DNA of 64,000 nucleotides, from assembly GCA_024734495.1 (NCBI GenBank), contig JALMQS010000161.1, positions 1,659,758 to 1,723,757 of the forward strand, given 5' to 3'. The position numbers and the translations under genes are program-made. How positions within the stretch are numbered: position 1 is the first letter of the stretch; each line of letters starts with the position of its first letter. Below, one piece after another: positions 1-11,605 of the stretch. The notes under the pieces were generated by a model. It worked only from the letters and a program-made list of their open reading frames with translations. It ran no database searches and had not been told where the DNA came from. This stretch comes from Forficula auricularia. Its lineage: Eukaryota > Arthropoda > Insecta > Dermaptera > Forficulidae.

Positions 1-27
1 ATTGAAACAATTAGGTAACATAAAATA

Positions 28-203
28 AATTTATTATCAATCATTATTATTGTTCAGTTCCATAATCAGTGTTAGACGTAACAAATCTGAGGAAAAAGTG
101 AAATAATTAAAAGACCGTGTTAAATCATACTGCTTATGATTTAGCACGGTGTTTAATTGTTTCCTTTTTTCCTCTGATTTGTTACATCTAATTTATTATC
201 AAT
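28..203. mobile_element. Foldback element FB1 with 14-bp target duplication
   Basis: A near-perfect hairpin: arm 71-127 is the reverse complement of 137-191, with a loop of about 9 bases. The palindrome lies between two identical 14-mers, AATTTATTATCAAT at 28-41 and 190-203, so the inserted element is 42-189 (148 bp). The long duplication and the asymmetric left extension (42-70) match the other foldbacks here. An imperfect core-like string (CTGAGGA then GAAA) lies in the left arm but has no stem II, so no ribozyme is called. No open reading frame. Confidence 0.8.
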
Positions 204-1360
204 GTTTTTTCAAAGGACTCTAGAAAAGGTAACTTCATCTAATTTACTTTTACACTAAAAGAAGAGTTGTTCTAAGCCTCTGGATTGACGGGAAAAACTC
301 CCTAAATGAAGAATTGTAAATACAATACATCTATTCTAGATACCTATGGACGCAGATTGCGTTCCATGTGTCAATTCGACCCATAGCTAGGAACAAATCC
401 CCACCTTAAGAGTAATGGCAAATTAAGGTTAGTTATTCCTCACACAGGGACAAATCATGGCCGCAAATTCGTATTATTTCACGTCAGTGGGCATATAGCT
501 TAAGATTTATTGAATTCGTAAACATTTCATTTAATTTTATTTTCGTGAGACCATCTATCCCTGACCAAAATGATGAGATATTTTCATCAGAAATCCCATG
601 ACACGATGTTTCTATCTTTTATGTTTTTGGATTGTTTTTAAATGTGCCTCTTGAGGTGAAGGTATTTTTACTCTATCATTGCTTAAAACAGCTCGAAGAT
701 TATAAGAAGAAACATCGTGAATAATCTAGAAAATTATAACTACTTTTTTTTTTATTTCACCCAGATGGTCCAAGAATTTCAAATTCATGAATTATTCAAA
801 ATAAAAAACTATTATTAATTATTATATTAAAAAATCACGAATAATAAGAAATATGATCAAATATTTCTAAATTCATTTCAAATAGTAGAAATCTCTCGAA
901 AGGGATTATTAAACGAGAAATATGTAAAGAATAAATAATCTGTTTCATTGGCTAAACTACAATAAATCGATTATATATTTTAGTTATCCAATGTGCTCAA
1001 TGACCTATTACTGTCCATTGCCAAAGAATTCAGTGAATTTACAAATATTCAATATATTCGATTGAATGAACAATATTCAAAGGAATATTCAAACGATTTC
1101 TATTTGAAAAATGTTATAATAATAATAATATAAAGAGAGATTATTTGATAATATATTTCTACACAAAAAAGAATCATACCTGACGGTTTAGCTTTTCTAT
1201 AAATATTATATTTTTTGCATAATTTTGATTTTTTTCAAATAAATTCAAATTTACTCAAAAAACGGCCGAAACTATTTCGATTATAACAACATTTCAATCT
1301 ACAATATAGCCATGTATAGTAAATATCGAAAAATTTATATTTTAAGAGATAAATTATTTT
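204..1360. other. AT-rich sequence, nothing recognised
   Basis: No open frame, repeat pair or RNA-like fold stood out. Short A/T runs and an (AAT)n patch near 1115-1132 are the only visible structure. Confidence 0.5.
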
Positions 1361-1425
1361 AATTAAGTAATGGAGAGGGATTCAGCCAATGGGTAGCCTC
1401 TGCTGAATAAAAAACTCCCAATTAT

Positions 1426-1470
1426 AGAAAACGTTTCGGCCTCAATTAAATAATGCCATCATCAGTTCCT
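1426..1470 (-). ncRNA. Hammerhead-ribozyme-like motif (left arm)
   Basis: Read on the minus strand: core CTGATGA, one extra U, stem II GGC/GCC around an AT-rich loop, GAAA, then C GTT with cleavage expected after the final U. Stem I pairs GGAA before the core with TTCT after it (one G-U). Stem III is only the self-complementary ACGU, so activity would need two copies. Minimal hammerheads of this class are known from Penelope-like elements. Activity is inferred. Confidence 0.6.
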
Positions 1471-2675
1471 AAGAGCTGAAAAAAGCGATAGAGCACACAT
1501 GTAAAATTACAATAAAATTTTTTACAAAAAAAATCCAAACTTGTTAATTACAAAATTATATCTTACAGTATTAGCGACACAATTAATTTTATAAATAAAT
1601 TGTCCGCAGGCAGAATTGTTGTGGATTTTATCATAATATATACAAAATTATATGAATTACAAAATGGTACATAAATCTTGGTGTGCTCTCACTTGATATG
1701 GGCAACGTCTCAAGTACAAATATAGCAAATTTCAATTTCATTCAATTAATAATAATAATAATTATGAGGACATTGATCTAATTAGGATCACTGACCCCTC
1801 ACAAACATCTCTTAATTAAAAGATTTCTCAAAATAATTAACAAACATTAAGAATAACAAAAATTCGAATTCAAAATGACAATATATAAAAATAAAAATAA
1901 AAAATAAATTTTTTCCTTCTCTACCTTTTTTACAATTCTTTCGCCCCTTTCTCAATGTTTATTATACCTGGGCATCAGTATTTGTCAATATTGACAAGTA
2001 AGCATTGCTAAGCCCAATGCAATCAGTTTGAAAATTAAGAGCCCTTTGCCCATATGTCTTAATAAAGCATTTTTCGGCCAGCATACGCTTATAATTGTTC
2101 CCCAATCTCATCAAGATGACATCATCATCAAACAGCAATGCTTACTTGTCAATATTGACAAATACTGATGCCCAGGTATAATAAACATTGAGAAAGGGGC
2201 GAAAGAATTGTAAAAAAAGGTAGAGAAGGAAAAAAATTATTTTTTATTTTTATTTTTATATATTGTCATTTTGAATTCGAATTTTTGTTATTCTTAATGT
2301 TTGTTAATTATTTTGAGAAATCTTTTAATTAAGAGATGTTTGTGAGGGGTCAGTGATCCTAATTAGATCAATGTCCTCATAATCATTATTATTATTAATT
2401 GAATGAAATTGAAATTTGCTATATTTGCACTTGAGACGTTGCCCATATCAAGTGAGAGCACACCAAGATTTATGTACCATTTTGTAATTCATATAATTTT
2501 GTATATATTATGATAAAATCCACAACAACTCTGCCTGCGGACAATTTATTTATAAAATTAATTGTGTCGCTAATACTGTAAGATATAATTTTGTAATTAA
2601 CAAGTTTGGATTTTTTTTTTGTAAAAAATTTTATTGTAATTTTACATGTGTGCTCTATCGCTTTTTTCAGCTCTT

Positions 2676-2720
2676 AGGAACTGATGATGGCATTATTTAA
2701 TTAAAGCCGAAACGTTTTCT
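2676..2720 (+). ncRNA. Hammerhead-ribozyme-like motif (right arm)
   Basis: Mirror copy of the motif at 1426-1470: core CTGATGA at 2681-2687, extra U, GGC/GCC stem II, GAAAC at 2708-2712, GTT, and a 4-bp stem I (GGAA with TTCT). All core positions (C3, U4, G5, A6, G8, A9, G12, A13, A14) are kept. Confidence 0.6.
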
Positions 2721-2785
2721 ATAATTGGGAGTTTTTTATTCAGCAGAGGCTACCCATTGGCTGAATCCCTCTCCATTACTTAATT

Positions 2786-5040
2786 ATATACATATACAGC
2801 CATCAAATTGTATCAACTTTATAACCATTGATAAATTATTTTGCCAAAATGTCTTTGAGTTCTTGTTAAGTATCAAATTTTTTATACGCTCAAGCTCAAA
2901 AATCAATGAAGGCATCTAAACCATTTTATACTTAGATATTTTATGTTAATATAAAGAGTTGATTAGATTTTGGTGAAATTGGACAAACATATTAGGTAGG
3001 AGGGTTTTAAAAATTTTGAACCCTTTGCCCGCATTGGACTAAATTTTGCAAAGTTAGCTTTAAGGCCTTAGGGAACTAACTATTATTGCAAAAATAGTTT
3101 TTTAAAGGGTGGGGGAAAGTTATGCAATAGCCACATCACATATTTTTTAAATAAGAGCAAATTATTTAGAAAAAAGTCTGGCTTTTAACTAAAAATCACG
3201 AAATGTAGTTTGGTGTGTTTTGATATCACTAAACATAGCCTGAACAAGTTTATACTGTGACGTCACAGTATAGGAGTGTTAAGCGTGAGACAAGTTCTGT
3301 GGGCGGAAAATTATAAAAAATTATGATTTCGAATATAAATTGATTTTTTTAATTCTAACATATCTTTGTATACCTACCAATATATTTTTGATATACGTCC
3401 CTACAAACACACAACAACTTTTTCATTTATGTGAGTGAAAAAGATAAAATAAAAGAGTGAGTGTTTACAATCGCTAATAAAAATATATTATATAATATAA
3501 ATTAAAATATTATTAATGTAAAGAGAAATAATTAAAATAATATTATTATAGTTATTAATATGAATAAATAAACACATCATCTATCCTTCCGTTGTGATAA
3601 TAAATAAATAAACATGTATGAAATGTCTTATTATTAGTAAATTGAATATTGTGTTTTTTAATGCCTCATTATTGGTCCATTGCAACGCATTAAGTGCACC
3701 AGATTGGACGCCATTGTTATCCGCGCAGATACGATTTCCGATTAAATTCAATATGAATGACAAGCTGATTAAAAAAAACAAACTCAAAAAAAAGAGCAAT
3801 GCATAATTCTTAATTAAAAAAAAAAAAAAAAAAATTAGTTAAAAATTTTATTTAATATTTACTAATACGGAGATAGGATCTTTTAATTAATATGTTAAAT
3901 AGAAAGTTAATATATTATGAATTACATTTTTTTATCCATCCTAAAATGATTGTTTTAATTAGCATTAATTTGTTCGTTTTAAGTGGTTCAGAGTGAACGT
4001 CCTCAGGCATAGAAAATCGAGCAAGGGGCTGATGGGGGGGATTCAAGTGTAAGGAATAGACTGGGACAGGGGACAAGGGGATAAGGGGACAACCAAGGGT
4101 CGATTAGCGATTAGGGACAAAAAGGTACAAAGTAGTATCGATAAGCGCAGGCGATAAATAACCAGCAGTGCTTGCTTTATTCCCTGCAAATGGAGAGTTC
4201 CACAAATTAGAAAAAAATTTTATAATAAATTTTTGCCAATCGCAAAACGAGTACAAGGCTCATATTGTGTCGAATATACTCGTACTTGTGCAGTCAAACA
4301 TACCTATCATATCAAAGATTTAGTCAACCTGGGCGCAAATTGGAGCCGAACAATTAGACTGATAGCCTTGGTATCTTCTATCATCTCAATTATTTCTTTT
4401 TATTATAGATACAGTGAAACCCCTCAAATCCGAACTAATTGGGGCTGTAGCCTGTTCTGATTTCAATTTGTTCGGATTAGCCGAAAGCAGCTTCGCAAAT
4501 TGAAGATAACTGATATCAAGTGAAAGATTAAGTGATGCTTGGTGGGTTTCTATTATTATTTCATTGTTTTTGCAAAGTGATTAATTAACCTAAAGAATTT
4601 CAATAACCAACTTTTACCTTTTTTCAATCCTGGATGACATAAGTATGTAGAGACATTTACACTTTGTTAGGTATGCTAACTGTACATCTTCGTTAATTTT
4701 TCCACTAATTATGTAAAATAAGGTAATAATGTAGAATATATACATAATTGTTAAATAAATAAGTTTCTCTTTTTTGCGTTCGGATTTCACGGGATTTCGT
4801 ATTTGAGGGACTTCACTGTACTACCATACCGTTTGTTCTAAAGAATTAAATTCATAGTCCCCAGTAAACTCTCATTTTTAAGAAACACACAATTTTCGGA
4901 CGCTTAACACTCTTCGCTGTCATATTAGATTCAAATTGAACAAAACCATTAATCTATAAGAGATTTCAAGTTGTCGATAGTAATAGATTTAAATTTTCTT
5001 AGAAAATCATAAGAGACTATTTAACGCATTTACATAATAT
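2786..5040. other. AT-rich spacer with one perfect palindrome
   Basis: No gene recognised. It includes the 22-bp palindrome at 3251-3272, a poly-A run at about 3815-3834, and a G-rich patch at 4020-4110 resembling purine-rich simple sequence. Short open frames at 3581-3806 and 4233-4460 look like chance. Confidence 0.45.
3251..3272. repeat. Perfect 22-bp palindrome with a TGACGTCA core
   Basis: The left half TATACTGTGAC is exactly mirrored, giving a central TGACGTCA, the consensus for CREB/ATF-type bZIP dimers. A near-copy (TGTGACGTCACAGTAT) occurs inside the MITE at 29195-29493, so it may instead be a transposon remnant. Confidence 0.6.
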
Positions 5041-5044
5041 GTTA

Positions 5045-5146
5045 GAGGGGTTCGCACCTCACAAGGTAGCCAAATGCCAAATGGCCTGGATAGCTGTTAC
5101 TGGCACTCGGGATCGATTCCCGAGGGGGTAAAAAACAACCCGTATG
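5045..5146 (+). repeat. tRNA-like SINE fragment (B-box) of the Q family
   Basis: GGATCGATTCCC (about 5109-5120) fits the RNA polymerase III B box and sits in a T-arm-like stem (CTCGGGATCGATTCCCGAG), followed by GGGTAAAAAACAACC as in the copy at 14920. The upstream part is too diverged to fold as a tRNA. Probably a decayed tRNA-derived element, not a functional tRNA. Confidence 0.4.
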
Positions 5147-5149
5147 AAA

Positions 5150-6365
5150 TAATTAAAAATAATTCATTCCATCGGATCCTATAGATGGCACTCTCACTAT
5201 ATAATCATATAGCCGTTGCGATTTTAGCAAAGATAGAGGGTAAAAATTTCCAGATCTTCCTTTAGGTCTTACCACTCAATTCATCTGGAATGCAAACAAC
5301 ACGGCTGGAATTGGGAAGACCTTAAAAGTATCAACAACACACAATGTCTTTGTAGTTGGTCAGCCGCCCCAGATCAAGATGCGCCACATACTGTTTAACT
5401 TTAGAGATCTTTTAGGATAATCTGCTTTGAACATACCAAAGCCTTCACCTCGGCCAAGTACTTATAATATTTAAATTATTTTTTAATTAAGAAAATATTG
5501 AAAAATATTGAATTCCGTAGTTATTTATTCACCCAAGAAGAAACTATTACTGCAGTATTAGTTTGTAGACTCGAATGTTTCCAAACATGACGTAAATTAT
5601 ATAAATACTAAAATATATTTATTTATTTACTTATATCTTATACATTTAAAGCCCCTTTATTTATTACATATGTATATGAACATATTATTTCATATGGATT
5701 GATTATTATTAATGTCAAAAGCGGGATTTTGTTAGAAAACTTACTTAGCCCTTGAGCTTAGGTGACCATTTCGACGCGTAACATAAATATGTAACATTTT
5801 TCTTGTTTAAAAACTACAATACTTCAAAAAGTCCCTCATATTCTTTTCGACTTTAAATTTATTTCAATTTCATCTTTCTTTGATATACCTAATACTAAGT
5901 TATACTTATTTTAGGACTTATTATTATTTTAGTGAAAATATATATTTTGATATAAATTAAAATAAATAGTTTCATTATTTTTAAGTAAATGTTCAGAAAT
6001 AAGTTTAGTTCTGTAGATTTGTATTTATTAGATTCGCACTTTATAAAAACCATTTATAAATTTAATCAAATCCCTTTATTCTGAAACAACCCTTCATCTC
6101 TTCATCATATTGAAATTCTCAAAATGAATTAAAATATATGTTTACCAATTCAATTTTTCTACAAATGTATCAATTTTTTCGAAATTTTTTTAGTAACCTA
6201 TGTGATAAATTTTAAAATTTTAACAAATGCATATGACAAAATTATTTACTATTAACCGTGGAACTTTAAAAACCTTAGACAGCCAAAATTTAGCTTTTAA
6301 AAAACACACGTTATATTTTTAGCATCCACGTAACTTAAAAGGAAAAGCAACCCCCCCAACTATTC
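5150..6365. other. Nothing recognised
   Basis: AT-rich. The somewhat less AT-rich part at 5160-5460 shows no repeat partner in the window. No frame, RNA or terminal repeat identified. Confidence 0.4.
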
Positions 6366-6640
6366 GTATTATGAAGTTCAAGCTTGAGTGGCTCCGACTC
6401 GATGGTCCAAAGTGTGTACCCCCGCGTTTGGCGCCCTTCTTTATCGATTTTCCCCCGTTGAATCCTCCAACCCCATGGGGTACCTGAACCCCCTTTTCCT
6501 TTCCTTTCCCTTTCTCTCTTCGCTAATTGTGTTTTCTGCGCAATTAAAACGCTCCCCTAATGTCTCAGCGCTCGTTAAAACTCTTTACTTCCTCCAACCC
6601 CACCCCCCACCCCAGTCTAAAAAAAGCGAGATGAGGTCCT
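6366..6640. other. C-rich unique island
   Basis: A C/T-rich block in AT-rich surroundings, without a partner elsewhere in the window. A frame of 84 codons crosses it, but the peptide is low-complexity (proline/serine-rich) and resembles nothing I know. It may be a regulatory or conserved island. Confidence 0.3.
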
Positions 6641-6924
6641 AAGCCCACTGAAATAAATGAAACTACCCAACGAAAAATAATTACATTCTATATGCGTTAG
6701 ATTAATAATAACTCAATTAGATATTCAATATATGAGGGAAATTCTTCGCTTTAAATATTGAATAAACCGCATGCTTTAGACCGGACTTGATAATTACGCA
6801 TAAAATATTATTTAAATTATTTTTAATGGTGTTAAACGCATAGTTTAAATTATATTTGAGCGTCACATTTGTAGGTTTATATTCTAGAAATAGGAAGATA
6901 TAAAACATCAATCGATTAAATTTA

Positions 6925-7035
6925 TAGGCCCCCCCTGTGGACTGGGGCTAGAATTGGTCCACAGTATCCCCTGCTTGTCGTAAGAAGCGACTAAAAGGGG
7001 TTGAGCGTGGGCAGTCGACTCCCCGCCTCGTAAAA
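6925..7035. repeat. GC-richer fragment resembling non-LTR element sequence
   Basis: The stretch around CCTGCTTGTCGTAAGAAGCG and ACTAAAAGGGG resembles a string I associate with insect non-LTR retrotransposon 5' regions. That is from memory and not verifiable here. A downstream minus-strand frame (7055-7315) shows no domain. Confidence 0.25.
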
Positions 7036-9063
7036 ATATACACTACTACGAGATTCAAGGAAATGTAGCCGTACAGTCATAATGCTGCTTCTGAAAAACT
7101 GATGGAAAATGCCCTGGTGGAATAAACACCATAACTCTCTCTTTAGAGCACTCTTTTAAAACCATCTTGATTAGTTTACTATTTTTATATAGGTATATAT
7201 ACAATCGAATGCGATAATTTGTGCACGAAGATACAGCTCTGGACCGAGAAGTGGTTGAGTTGACATTTTTGGGAAGGCCAGGCTTCTCAAGAAACTTGAT
7301 GATATTGAGATACATTACAGAATAAATTTGATACAGATTAAATCGATTTGATTAAAATTATAAATGGTTGTTATTATAAAGTGCGAATATAAAATACAAA
7401 TGGCAAATCTACAGAATTAAACTTATTTCTGGCCACTTACTATTGGTAAATGAAAGTATTTATCTTGATTTATATTTTTTTATAAATTTTCACTAAAAGA
7501 ATGCGAAATAGTAAAATACCTATAACTTAGAATTATATGAAAGATGAAGAGGTTTCAAGCTTTATTGGTCAACTTTGAATAAATTAATTTCCCCCGAAGA
7601 AGAGATTTATTTAGCTTTAAATTTTTCGCGTAAATAAATAAGTAAATACAAAAAAAAAAAATAGCTAATTCACCTTCTTCGCCCTTTTAGGGGGGTTGAT
7701 TAGATCCCGAATTATTCTTATAAAAATTTGTTACGAGTAATTTTTGTGAGCAAAAATCAAATCCTTATCTCATTGGGCTTAACCGAATGAATGCTGTAAA
7801 AACTATTCCACCCCACATTTCATCTCGTTAGAATTGAAATTTTTGAAAATCACTTCACAACATGAGCTAAGGTCATAGAAGGAATAAACACCTCAAATTC
7901 CATGTGTCTAGCTTGAAAAGTTCGTTTTGTATCGAAGGGTTAGATATTATTAAGATTGGAATGGAGCCTGTAACTATTAAGCTATTAAAGCTATTTATTT
8001 GAAATTCGGCACGATGTTAGATTTTGATAACCTAGCCTATATTCCAGGTGTCATATTTAAAAGAAAGCAATTGTGAGATACTATTACAGAAATAAAATGT
8101 GCTGATAAAAAATTCGCCCATCCCATCGAATTAGGCGCCATTAAATAAATTTTTAAAAATCCTTTGAAGGCTGTTAATTCGTAATTTTAACGCTCTATTC
8201 GCGTGCTAAGACCTCCTTATAAAAATCTGTAAAAATTAATGAACATCTTTTTATATTTGATTTTTCCCATTCTTATTTAGAAGCATTTTTAATTTTAATG
8301 CTGTCTTATATTTCTTGCCTGGCGAAATCCGTGTGGTGCGAGAACACCATATATATTTTATTTTCTATTTGGATTTTGCATCTAAATTTTAATGCTTCCA
8401 ATAACATTTTTATATGGTAGTTTTTATGACAACCCATCATTTATTGATTTATTCTTTCTATACTATGACATAATAAATAACATTAGAATATAGAAATGTA
8501 TATACATTTCTTGTGGAGGTTTTGAAGTGAAACCAGCCAATAACTCTTCTCTTAACTAGCCTTTCTTAGTTTCAGACATTTCTAAGAAAGAGTAGCAAAC
8601 ATACAATAAATTAATAAATATAGAAATAAATAATTTAATTACATTATTTTATTACAACAAATGTCTGAAGGGACAAACATTTCTCGGAATATAGATCATA
8701 ATTTTATTTGCAACATTATTATTTTGTTATAAATTTTCTCATTTAATGGTATTTTAAGGGTTGAATAGTTTATTTTAAGCGCCCCCTGTCGGCCATTTTA
8801 TTTTCATCCGCCTGGTGTTGATGTTTCCAATCTATAATTGATCTTTCCCTGGAATGGATTTCAATTAAATTTGATATTAAATTCGTACAATAAAATTGAC
8901 ACTAAACATGATGTGATATTGATGGTAGAAAACAAAAAAAAAAGACTTTTAAGAGGCAATCATTTGAGAGTTTCTCCCATTGGAAAAAGGATTCCTTTTT
9001 TTAAGTAAAAATAAATAAAATATTATTTGAACGACATTGAAATAAACGAGTAAATACTTTTTA
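7036..9063. other. AT-rich sequence, nothing recognised
   Basis: No gene or clear repeat. There is a 20-bp palindrome near 8492-8511 (AGAAATGTATATACATTTCT) and a slightly GC-richer patch at 8780-8830. Poly-A at 7651-7663. Confidence 0.4.
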
Positions 9064-9390
9064 ATAGAAGTTTTTCCTCCCACCCTTGCTTCAATTTTCC
9101 CTCTCTTCTCCGTATACTCAATATTTTATGATGGATATTAATGGGAAAAGAAAAGGTGAACAATATTATTGAGGGGGAATTTTAAAGATTTTATGTCTTA
9201 ATAATTTCCAATAAGTTAATCCCTTTTGATTACACGTTTTTATAGACCTTGTTCCCCGTGGAAACCAATAATAAATAAGTCATCGGCGTCGGGTAATGTA
9301 ATGAGTAAAAGAAAATATCGTGGGGGAATATTCCTAATCAAGGAATTATTTAGATTAATAAAGACCAGGTTAAAGGATATCGGAGGATTA
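9064..9390. other. Repeat-poor island, possible non-coding regulatory sequence
   Basis: Mixed-composition sequence without a partner in the window, between AT-rich repeats. It holds several TAAT-type sites. Conservation cannot be tested here; offered only as a candidate. Confidence 0.25.
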
Positions 9391-9448
9391 CTTAAAAATT
9401 GATATAATTTTTATAAAAATATTTTTGAATAGAGTTTTTTTCACGAAA

Positions 9449-9785
9449 GAATATAAGTACTTAAAATTATTGGATAAAAATACTTGGTAGGTTTCACATT
9501 AAGATATAAAAAAATAAAACGAATTTATTTTTGGAGAATCTTTTAATCTCGATATATATATTTCGGGTGACTAACCCATCTTCAGGAGAAACTTTCGTTT
9601 CTTTATTTCTGGAGAATCTTTAATCTCGAAATATATATCGAGATTAAAGATTCTCCAAAAATAAATTCGTTTTATTTTTTATATCTTAATGTGAAAACCT
9701 ACCAAGTATTTTTATCCAATAATTTTAAAAAATGTTTCACCAAGTACCAACACCAAATTCCTTAAAAACTATTGAATATAAGTAC
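9449..9785. mobile_element. Foldback C1 with 12-bp target duplication
   Basis: Element 9461-9773 lies between identical 12-mers GAATATAAGTAC (9449-9460 and 9774-9785). Arms 9462-9560 and 9635-9728 are inverted copies. A one-sided tail after the right arm (9729-9773) holds the shared terminal motif GTTTCACCAAGTACCAAC. The centre has a second palindrome (9609-9660). The left arm carries a hammerhead-like core. The perfect 12-bp duplication and asymmetric tail argue for retroposition. No coding capacity. Confidence 0.85.
9545..9590 (-). ncRNA. Hammerhead-like motif, AU-rich stem III (family C)
   Basis: Minus strand: CTGAAGA, extra U, stem II GGGU/ACCC, GAAA, then self-complementary UAUAUAUAU ending in UC, then GAG pairing with CTC before the core. 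All catalytic core bases are present. Stem III is purely A-U and could form a short hairpin or dimerise. Confidence 0.5.
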
Positions 9786-9810
9786 AGTCAATTTTTTTAT
9801 TTAATACTTA

Positions 9811-9860
9811 ACACGCCGACATTTCGGCATTTTTGTGGCCATTTTCAGAATCGGAATAAA
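9811..9860 (-). ncRNA. Degenerate hammerhead-like motif (family E)
   Basis: Minus strand: CTGAAAA (G8 changed to A), extra U, stem II GGC/GCC, GAAA, then TGTC and GG. Loss of G8 should abolish cleavage. It lies just outside C1, possibly in an older solo unit. No paired arm was found. Confidence 0.3.
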
Positions 9861-10023
9861 TATTTAATGGAGTAGTATGTTTAACACATTTCATGAAGTT
9901 AACCATAACTTTTATAAATTATTTTTAGTATTGTCGTATGAAAACGATATATTAAGTTTTTAAATAAAATATTGTAATTTGATCAGTACCTACGTTCTAA
10001 ATATATATTACATTTCTATTATA

Positions 10024-10351
10024 TTAACATTATTTATTTGCTCGAAATTTTCTCTGGAGACGGACTGGTAGAAATTTTAATTGAAATTAATAATGAAAGG
10101 CAGTCCAGGGGTAGTGAGAAAAGAAAAAATTATCACATATCCACATAAGGTGTAATTTATTGGACTCCTTCCTCCTTTCCTTCAAACCGACGTTTCCGAG
10201 GATTCTTCTGGGAGGGAAGAATCCTCCGAAACGTCGGTTTGAAAGGAAAGAAGGAAGGAATCCAATAAATTATACCTTATGTGGATATACGCTAATTTTT
10301 CTTTCCTTACTACCCCTGGGCTGCCTTCCATTAATTTCAATTAACATTATT
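10024..10351. mobile_element. Foldback F1 with collapsed ribozyme centre
   Basis: Element 10035-10340 between TTAACATTATT copies (10024-10034, 10341-10351). The arms meet near 10200-10215 at a truncated hammerhead: GAAAC GTC GG remains at 10228-10237 and its mirror on the left, but the CTGANGA core is gone. The left arm extends through the F-family end GGAGACGGACTGGTAGAAAT (from 10055), which the right arm lacks. Family members are at 19240, 25675, 32054, 58669 and 61924. Confidence 0.75.
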
Positions 10352-10382
10352 ATTATATATAAATTCATTATTTGTTATCTAT

Positions 10383-10768
10383 AGTATATCCAGTGGCGTA
10401 AACCTTGGGTGCTCCCCTTCTCCAAAACACTATATTTTGAAACAAAGTATTTTTTTGAACCCTTTCTGAAGGGAGAACATTTTACAAAGGGTCCCCTTAT
10501 GAGTAATTTTTCGATTTTGAAAGGAAAATAAAATTTAATTTCTACTAATATTTAATATAGAGTTTAAAAATACAATTACGTTAAAATATCTTTAAAAAAT
10601 CTATTTTTGTACCCTTCCCATTGACGTAACTAAAGTCCTCCCTCCCCTCACTAACACCTTGGGTACCTTCCACCCCAAAACCCCTATATTTTAAAATATT
10701 TCTTTTGCTCCGAGGCCCTGCAGGGTTGAACATCCTGCGGGGGCGTTATTTACGTCACTGTCTTTATC
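10383..10768. mobile_element. hAT-like MITE, diverged
   Basis: Begins CAGTGGCGTAAAC (10391) and ends in GTAAATAAC-type sequence inverted, TTTACGTCACTG (to 10760), a hAT-style inverted terminus. The flanking 8-mers AGTATATC and TCTTTATC match at 5 of 8 positions. The interior is C-rich and holds a second GACGTAAC-like terminus near 10622, perhaps a nested relative. Confidence 0.5.
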
Positions 10769-10901
10769 TTACATAACTACAACTTTTCTACAAAGGTAAA
10801 ATATTAATCAAACTGAGCTACTTATTCAATAATATTCGATTTTTTAATAAATATTAATCAATCAATGAAAAATGTTTCTCTCTCTTATGTATTTTAGAAA
10901 T

Positions 10902-11166
10902 TCAAGGAGATGTCTACTACTAGATCAGAGATGTTATGGATTATTTCTTTAGGGTTGATTCCTCATCTTTGAGGAATCGAATCCGAATGCCAAAAGAGTG
11001 CACTGGGCACTTGGTTTGACCTCCAAGGTGGATCACATCTGACATTGATATAGCACGTAGCATTCGGGTTCGATTCCTGAATCGCTGAAACAACCATTCT
11101 GACTTAGGTAATAAAAAATAATAATCCCTAACATTTCGGATCTAGTAGTAGACCATCTCTCTTGAT
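10902..11166. mobile_element. tRNA-like foldback Q1
   Basis: Ends are inverted: TGTCTACTACTAGATC on the left against GATCTAGTAGTAGACC on the right, continuing about 40 bp inward. The centre holds GGGTTCGATTCC (about 11067-11078), a good Pol III B box, and a mirrored GATTCGATTCC on the minus strand. It resembles two tRNA-derived units joined head to head. The same family is at 14760-14990, with relatives at 13985 and 16020. Confidence 0.6.
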
Positions 11167-11420
11167 TTTTGATAGTAATTTTTTAAAGCTACTAATATCA
11201 ACATTTGTTTTTTATATTCTCTCTTTTAGTCGAAAAATACACTAGTTTCGTTTTATTTTTATTTGTAAATAATTTTTTAAACTTCAATCATTGCCTCGTA
11301 ACTCCAATAATAAAAAAATAACATTCATAACTCTACCTTTTTATATTCTTAATTCTTTTTTTCTGCAACCGAATTGTTGGAAATATTTTATCAATCTGTC
11401 GCTTTATCGCACACTTGTGA
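11167..11420. other. Nothing recognised
   Basis: AT-rich spacer between Q1 and the GC-richer block. Confidence 0.4.
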
Positions 11421-11605
11421 ATGTTAAGTCGTGCTTCAACCGAACCACCCCCGAACCACTTCATCCCCCCTGAACATCCCCTAGTCGTTCGTTCTCTGGC
11501 TGACTTCATGCATAAACATCGAAGAAGAGGGGATTTCGGGGGTAGAGTCTGCACCACGACGAACGACCGACAGAAGGGAGAGGAACCCTACCCCAAGGGA
11601 TAAAA
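11421..11605. other. GC-rich unique block
   Basis: A sharp GC-rich block with open frames of about 60-75 codons on both strands. Neither peptide resembles a known domain. No repeat partner in the window. Could be a conserved element or an old exon; undecided. Confidence 0.25.

Larger units (their letters stand above)
1361..2785. mobile_element. Large 1.4-kb foldback with two hammerhead-like motifs
   Basis: Two arms of about 650 bp, 1361-2009 and 2134-2785, are near-identical inverted copies separated by a 124-bp unique spacer. Only scattered substitutions are visible, so the palindrome is young or kept homogeneous. Each arm carries one hammerhead core (minus at 1426-1470, plus at 2676-2720), oriented outward, towards the element ends. 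No reading frame of note and no target duplication could be assigned. The arrangement, two ribozyme-bearing units in inverted orientation, recalls the inverted copies typical of Penelope-like retroelements, but no reverse transcriptase is present. A DNA-transposon foldback is the alternative. Confidence 0.8.

Noticed and set aside
71..191. Hammerhead in FB1 (CTGAGGA then GAAA)
   Set aside because: The six bases between cannot form stem II, and there is no stem I pairing.
6388..6642. 84-codon frame in the C-rich island
   Set aside because: No similarity I can name, and composition alone explains the open frame.
9461..9773. Foldbacks as cut-and-paste DNA transposons
   Set aside because: Duplications of 11-18 bp of varying length, one-sided tails and A-rich ends fit retroposition better; not excluded for foldbacks without clear duplications.
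11067..11078. B box as evidence of a tRNA gene
   Set aside because: No A box or acceptor stem; embedded in a foldback with sister copies.
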